The translations under genes and the position numbers were made by a program. The notes under the pieces are model-generated. The model had not been told where the DNA came from. It saw only the letters and a program-made list of their open reading frames with translations, and did not search any database. From Streptomyces brasiliensis (GTDB lineage Bacteria; Actinomycetota; Actinomycetes; Streptomycetales; Streptomycetaceae), in assembly GCF_014647875.1 (NCBI RefSeq), contig NZ_BMQA01000013.1, positions 62,001 to 126,000 of the forward strand: a DNA stretch of 64,000 bases. The letters run 5' to 3'. Numbering within the stretch: the stretch's first letter is position 1; each line of letters begins with the position of its first letter. Positions 60,342 to 64,000 of this stretch are shown piece by piece.

Positions 60342-60409
60342 AGTGTCCGTTCCAGAGAACGACTAGCGACGGTGCTAGGCGATTGGCAACAAGGTCTTCG
60401 ATGTCATCC

Positions 60410-60445
60410 GTGAACGTTCACGTGAGCGCTCACGTGAACGTTCAC
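60410..60445. promoter_or_regulatory. three abutting LacI-type operators
   Basis: GTGAACGTTCAC (60410-60421), GTGAGCGCTCAC (60422-60433) and GTGAACGTTCAC (60434-60445) are three perfect 12-bp palindromes with no bases between them. The first and third are identical. Each has the central CG and A/T-flanked arms typical of LacI-family sites. They lie between the lacI-type gene and the binding-protein gene, upstream of the latter. Confidence 0.88.
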
Positions 60446-60529
60446 GGACGGCGTTGCGAAGTGTTCGGAAGTGTGCGCTCCGGTGGACTGGAGTGTCAAG
60501 GCTCCGATTCGCAGACGATCGGAGGAGGG

Positions 60530-61540
60530 TCAAGCGGACTCGCCCAGGCGCAGCTCGGCCCGCACGACGAGATCGTCGGCAGTGAGCGGATCCACGCCGG
60601 TCAGCAGCCGTGCGACCTGATCGATGGCGAGCGCACCGAGCCTGCGCGTGTCCAGGGCGACGCTGGACAGCGGGGGTTCGACGAGCGCGCCGAGCTGGAG
60701 GCCGTCGAAACCGATCACGGCCAGGTCCCGGGGGACGCTCCTGCCGATCCGGCGCGCCTCGCGCAGGGCGCCGATCGCGATGATGTCGTTGAAGGTGAGG
60801 ATCGCGGTGACGTCCGGGTGGGCGGCGAGCAGCGTCCTGAGCGCGGTCCCGCCGCCGTCGGCCGACTGGTCCGCGCCGACCACCAGGTCCGGGTCGATCC
60901 CGTACGACGCCGCGGCCGCCGTGAACCACTCGTACCGGACGCTCGGCTCGGCGCGGGCCTGGTGGTCGAGCATGCCGATCCGTGTGTGGCCCGCCGCGAC
61001 CAGATGCGCGACGGCGGCGTGGACGCCCTCCTCGCCGTCGATCCGGATCGAGCTGAACCGCGCGGAGTGGTGCTCCCGGCCGATGAGCACCACCGGCATG
61101 CCCCGGGTGAACAGTTCGAGCTCGTCCTCCGGGCAGCTGAAGTAGCCCACGACCGCGTCCACCTGGGAGCCGATCACCTGCAGCGTGCCCAGCTCCTCCT
61201 CGGCCCGGTCCGCCGTGTCGTATACGACGACGTGCCAGCCCCGGGCCCGGGCCGCCTCCAGCGCGGCCGCGGCGACCTCGGTGAAGAACGGGTTGAGCAG
61301 GTCGGGAATGACCAGCCCGATCGTGGTGGTGTCCTGCCGGACCAGACCGCGCGCGAACCGGCTCGGCCGGTAGCCGAGCGCGCGGGCCGCGTCCAGGACG
61401 CGCTGCTTGGTGGTTCCGTCGATCTCGCCCTTGTCGTTCAGCGCCCGCGACACGGTCTGACGGGACACACCGGCGGACCGGGCGACGTCATGGATCGTGA
61501 CCCTCCGGGGCTCGGTCCCCGACACCGACGACGACACCAT
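60530..61540 (-). CDS. LacI-family transcriptional regulator
   Basis: A 336-residue repressor from ATG 61540 behind the perfect site AGGAGGTG. The N-terminal LacI HTH and hinge are VTIHDVARSAGVSRQTVSRA and ALGYRPSRFARGL (residues ~14-68). A periplasmic-binding-protein-like sugar sensor follows (TIGLVIPDLLNPFFTEVAAA; ILTFNDIIAIGALREARRIG). It should bind the triple operator 85 bp downstream of its stop and be released by a sugar from the mannosidase/galactosidase pathway. It is co-directional with the operon it probably controls. Confidence 0.93.
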   Translation of the reverse strand: MVSSSVSGTEPRRVTIHDVARSAGVSRQTVSRALNDKGEIDGTTKQRVLDAARALGYRPSRFARGLVRQDTTTIGLVIPDLLNPFFTEVAAAALEAARARGWHVVVYDTADRAEEELGTLQVIGSQVDAVVGYFSCPEDELELFTRGMPVVLIGREHHSARFSSIRIDGEEGVHAAVAHLVAAGHTRIGMLDHQARAEPSVRYEWFTAAAASYGIDPDLVVGADQSADGGGTALRTLLAAHPDVTAILTFNDIIAIGALREARRIGRSVPRDLAVIGFDGLQLGALVEPPLSSVALDTRRLGALAIDQVARLLTGVDPLTADDLVVRAELRLGESA

Positions 61541-61680
61541 CGCCCACCTCCTGTTTCTCACGGACACGGACACGTCCGCAGGGCCCGAGTATGCCTGCGT
61601 CTCGCGCGTCGGCGCGAGGAGAGGTCCCCCGGTGCCGGGAGGGGCCGGTGTCACCGGGGTCGTGGTCCGGCCATCTCGCA

Positions 61681-61711
61681 TTGACATTATGCAGGTATTC
61701 ACCTGCATAAT
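61681..61711 (+). promoter_or_regulatory. promoter of the ArsR-SRPBCC gene
   Basis: TTGACA at 61681-61686 is a consensus -35. CATAAT at 61706-61711 is a -10 candidate with a long 19-bp spacer. Both lie within or beside the palindrome at 61685-61712. The ATG is at 61718, so the transcript would be leaderless or nearly so. Confidence 0.45.
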
Positions 61712-61712
61712 G
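61685..61712. promoter_or_regulatory. 28-bp palindromic ArsR-type operator
   Basis: CATTATGCAGGT (61685-61696) and ACCTGCATAATG (61701-61712) are perfect 12-bp arms around ATTC, ending 5 bp before the start codon. The site covers the promoter, so binding by the encoded HTH protein would shut off its own synthesis. Confidence 0.75.
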
Positions 61713-61717
61713 AGGAG

Positions 61718-62527
61718 ATGAGCCCAGAAGCCGGAGCGATGGACTCGGTCTTCAAAGCGCTGGCCGACCCCACCCGACGACTCCTTCTCGACCGACTGCG
61801 CGAGCACAACGGCCAGACGTTGCGCGACCTGTGCGAACGCCTGGAGATGGCCCGCCAGTCGGTGACCCAGCATCTCGACGTCCTGCAGCGGGCCAACCTC
61901 GTGACGGTCGTGCGGCGCGGCCGGGAACGGCTGCACTACCTCAACCCGACACCGATCCACGAGATCGAGCAGCGCTGGATCTCGGGGTTCGACAAGCCGC
62001 GGCTACAGGCGATCAGCGCCATCAAGAACCAGGCAGAGGAGTACGCCATGAGCAACGAACCCACCGCCGTGCCCACCTACGTCTACGTCACCTACATCCG
62101 CGCCCGCGCGGAACAGGTGTGGCAGGCGCTGACGGACGCGGACCTGACGGCACGCTACTGGGGACACGCCAACGTCTCGGACTGGCAGCCCGGTTCGGCC
62201 TGGGAGCACCGGCGGGTCGACGGATCGGGCAAGGTCGACGTCGTCGGCCGGGTGATCGAGGCCGAGCCCCCGACCCGCCTGGTCATCACCTTCGACGACG
62301 TCCCGGACCCCGAATCGCCGCGCGAGGCGTCGGTCGTCACGTTCCTCGTCGAACCGCACGAGGACATCGTCCGCCTCACGGTCACCCACGAGAAGCTCGC
62401 GGACCAGGAGATGCTCAACGGGATCTCGCAGGGCTGGCCCGCCGTGCTGGCCAACCTCAAGTCGCTGCTCGAGACCGGCGACGTCCTGCCGCAGGCGCCG
62501 TGGGAGATGTACCGCTCGCACGCCTGA
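61718..62527 (+). CDS. ArsR-family HTH fused to SRPBCC (AHSA1-like) domain
   Basis: A 269-residue two-domain protein. Residues ~8-95 are an ArsR-type winged helix (VFKALADPTRRLLLDRLREH; EMARQSVTQHLDVLQRANLV). From ~115 an SRPBCC/AHSA1 ligand-binding domain follows (VYVTYIRARAEQVWQALTDA; VVGRVIEAEPPTRLVITFDD; LTVTHEKLADQEM). In many genomes these are two adjacent genes; here the join is in frame, and an internal ATG (62048) marks the start of the second part. A palindromic operator overlaps its promoter. The gene at 62589 follows it. Confidence 0.88.
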   Translation: MSPEAGAMDSVFKALADPTRRLLLDRLREHNGQTLRDLCERLEMARQSVTQHLDVLQRANLVTVVRRGRERLHYLNPTPIHEIEQRWISGFDKPRLQAISAIKNQAEEYAMSNEPTAVPTYVYVTYIRARAEQVWQALTDADLTARYWGHANVSDWQPGSAWEHRRVDGSGKVDVVGRVIEAEPPTRLVITFDDVPDPESPREASVVTFLVEPHEDIVRLTVTHEKLADQEMLNGISQGWPAVLANLKSLLETGDVLPQAPWEMYRSHA

Positions 62528-62588
62528 CAGGACCCCTCGTGTATGCGATCCGCTGGTCCGTGCGCGCAGGACTGCAGAGAGGGACGAC

Positions 62589-63095
62589 ATGATGGACACC
62601 ACCCCGCTGGCTGACGCCTACCGCACGCTGCTCGACGCGGCGGCCACCGTGGCCGACGCGGCCGACACGAGCCCCGTCCCGCCGGACGGCGAGTGGAACG
62701 CCGAACAGATCCTGGCGCACGTCGCCCTCGTCAACGCCGCCACCCTCACGGCCGCCTCCTCGGTCGCCGCGGGAGCGAACACGACGTACGACAACCGCAT
62801 GGCCCAGGACGCCTGGACCATCGACCGGGTCATCACGCTCGCCGGGGGAAACGCGGGGCTCCGGGAGCGCATCCGCCTCCAGGGGGACGCGCTGTGCGCG
62901 CTCGGCGGGCCGGCATTGAGCGACGCCGAACTCGACACACCGGTGCCCACGCTGCTCCTGTCCAAGGGCACGGTCCTGGTCGATCGGCCGATGCCGCTGC
63001 GGGACCTGATCACGGGCCTCGCGGCGGTGGAGCTGCCCGGCCACACGGCGCAGCTTCTCGCCCTGCTCCCGGAGGGCGCCGGCGCCGCGCGCTGA
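62589..63095 (+). CDS. DinB/maleylpyruvate-isomerase-like protein
   Basis: A 168-residue helical protein from ATG 62589 (a second ATG is at 62592; GAGAGGG lies upstream). GEWNAEQILAHVALVNAATL resembles the first helices of the DinB-like four-helix bundle, with the W-x(4)-I-x-x-H pattern of its metal-binding His. A later H is in VELPGHTAQLLALLPEGAG. It lies 61 bp after the ArsR-SRPBCC gene and is probably co-expressed. Possibly a thiol-dependent enzyme; unproven. Confidence 0.72.
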   Translation: MMDTTPLADAYRTLLDAAATVADAADTSPVPPDGEWNAEQILAHVALVNAATLTAASSVAAGANTTYDNRMAQDAWTIDRVITLAGGNAGLRERIRLQGDALCALGGPALSDAELDTPVPTLLLSKGTVLVDRPMPLRDLITGLAAVELPGHTAQLLALLPEGAGAAR

Positions 63096-63130
63096 TTCCT
63101 TTTGGGCGATGCGCGCGGTGACCGGTCCCC

Positions 63131-63412
63131 CTGAGAGCCATCACGTAATCGCGAAAGTGCCCGATGGTCGGACGACGGTTGCCGCAGGATCTCTCCGGGG
63201 CTGCAGGAGGCCCCGTCGAGTCAACCGCGATGCCACGGCACACCTTCGGGCTGCCGGCTGCGGCAGCTGCTCCACCTGCTGCTCGGCACATCCGACAGGG
63301 AAGCAGCACAACCCCGGATGAGACCCGACCCGCGACCACGCGGCACAAGGCCCACGCCGGAGCGTTCTGCCCAGCCATCGGACGTCACGTGAATTACGTG
63401 ATGACTCTTCAG
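63131..63412. repeat. imperfect terminal inverted repeats, possible MITE or IS remnant
   Basis: The sequence at 63131-63170 (CTGAGAGCCATCACGTAATC...CCGATGG) recurs in inverted orientation at 63371-63412 (read on the minus strand: CTGAAGAGTCATCACGTAAT...CCGATGG). The ends share an 11-base core CATCACGTAAT and a distal CCGATGG. They enclose ~200 bp without a supported gene. The right end overlaps the stop of the DUF305 gene. This resembles a small non-autonomous element or a collapsed insertion sequence. Confidence 0.45.
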
Positions 63413-64000
63413 AGCATGGTGCGCATGCGCGTGATCTCGCTCGTCTGCTGGGAGATCACGTCGTCGGCCATCTCCTCGATCCGGATGTTGTTGCCCTGGG
63501 CCTTCACATCGGTGGCCATGGTGATCGCGCCTTCGTGATGGGTGATCATCAGCGTGAGGAACAACTGGTCGAAGGCCTTGCCCTCGGCCGCCCGCAGCTT
63601 CTTCAACTGCGCCTCGCTCGCCATCCCGGGCATGGCGGTGTGCATGTGTTCGTGGCCGTCGGCCTTCTCCGGTTCGCCGTACGACTTCAGCCATCCGCGC
63701 ATGGACCCGATCTCCGGCCGCTGGGCCGCTGCGATGCGCTCGGCGAGCCGTCTGACCTGCCCGGAAGCGGCGTGCTCCGGGGCGAGTTCGGTCATCTCCA
63801 GGGCCTGGGCGTGGTGCTGGATCATCATCTGCGCGTACGAGACGTCCGCCGAGTTGGGGGAGTCGTCCTCCGCTCGCTGCGAGGCGGCATCCTCCGCGGA
63901 CAGGGTCCGGTTCGCCTCCCCCGGTTCGCCCGGTGCGATTACCGACGGGCCGTTGGCCGCGGCAGGCTTCGCCGCCGAACCGGAGTCGCACCCCCCGCCG
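63409..64000 (-). CDS. DUF305 lipoprotein, 5' end cut by window
   Basis: At least 196 residues, running off the right edge. The first visible residues, GGGCDSGSAAKPAAANGP, look like a lipobox Cys with its Ser/Ala-rich linker, so only the signal peptide is missing. The DUF305 ferritin-like domain follows: SYAQMMIQHHAQALEMTELA, then EKADGHEHMHTAMPGMASEA, then LTLMITHHEGAITMATDVKA. The H-H-x-x-A/G and M/H-rich loops suggest metal (copper) binding outside the cell. Its stop lies in the inverted repeat at 63371-63412. Confidence 0.88.
   Translation of the reverse strand, partial: GGGCDSGSAAKPAAANGPSVIAPGEPGEANRTLSAEDAASQRAEDDSPNSADVSYAQMMIQHHAQALEMTELAPEHAASGQVRRLAERIAAAQRPEIGSMRGWLKSYGEPEKADGHEHMHTAMPGMASEAQLKKLRAAEGKAFDQLFLTLMITHHEGAITMATDVKAQGNNIRIEEMADDVISQQTSEITRMRTML

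Noticed and set aside
60410..60445. CRISPR-like direct repeats
   Set aside because: The 12-bp units are palindromic and abutting without spacers; they fit LacI operators, not CRISPR.

Overview
The window is very GC-rich. Its genes show strong third-position GC, many GTG starts, GGAGG-type ribosome binding sites and several actinomycete-specific families: XRE-DUF5753/DUF397 pairs, DUF574 methyltransferases, SARP-type regulators, DUF6153, DUF6325 and DUF6510. All of this points to a Streptomyces or close relative. No rRNA, tRNA or CRISPR array is visible. The accessory content, an IS1182-type element and about twenty broken genes suggest a variable part of the chromosome, such as an arm. That placement is inference.

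Left part (1-17.9 kb): a GNAT acetyltransferase, a Gfo/Idh/MocA oxidoreductase, and a DUF574 methyltransferase facing an XRE-DUF5753/DUF397 regulatory pair. Next is a two-gene graspetide (ATP-grasp RiPP) locus: a 63-residue precursor (6957-7148) and its ATP-grasp ligase (5963-6943). It is followed by a fructosamine-kinase-like gene behind the remains of an alkane hydroxylase operon (alkB tail and two rubredoxins). An epoxide-hydrolase-like gene and a cobalamin riboswitch with cbtB and cbtA come next, beside a histidine-phosphatase-fold protein that has lost its catalytic histidines. Broken P450 and methyltransferase genes, a SpoIIE-type phosphatase and a partly decayed copper module complete this part. 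The copper module holds a CopA tail, two related lipoproteins (one broken), a DUF6153 gene and a CsoR-type operator.

Middle (18-31 kb): a methyltransferase, malic enzyme, DoxX, a cold-shock-like protein and a ferredoxin - ferredoxin reductase - P450 electron-transfer cluster. The reductase is split by an IS1182-family element with 20-bp terminal repeats and a 5-bp target duplication (GTCCT). Removing the element restores the reading frame exactly. An NTF2-like protein, a PfkB kinase, a secreted beta-propeller-like protein and a hydrolase follow.

32-46 kb: a Tat-exported molybdenum hydroxylase with its [2Fe-2S] subunit; a sulfite-oxidase-fold protein with a flavin reductase and a DUF6510 protein; a DHFR-like protein; asparaginase; a secreted GH5 glycosidase with one frameshift; DUF6325 and SHOCT proteins; and a ClC channel. 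Between them lie chimeric junctions where deletions joined unrelated gene fragments (SARP/hydrolase; sigma factor/hydrolase; truncated TetR).

Right part (46-64 kb): a cyclase-family protein, a CydA head joined to an antiporter tail, and a GH15 gene with a large internal deletion. A gluconokinase and a CorA transporter follow. The main metabolic unit is then read leftwards: LacI regulator, sugar-binding lipoprotein, two permeases, GH38 alpha-mannosidase, GH2 beta-galactosidase. It has three abutting 12-bp palindromic operators before the binding-protein gene and a 40-bp perfect palindrome after the last gene. The unit probably imports and trims mannose- and galactose-containing oligosaccharides. 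The window ends with an autoregulated ArsR-SRPBCC fusion, a DinB-like protein, a possible MITE-like inverted repeat and a DUF305 lipoprotein cut by the window edge.
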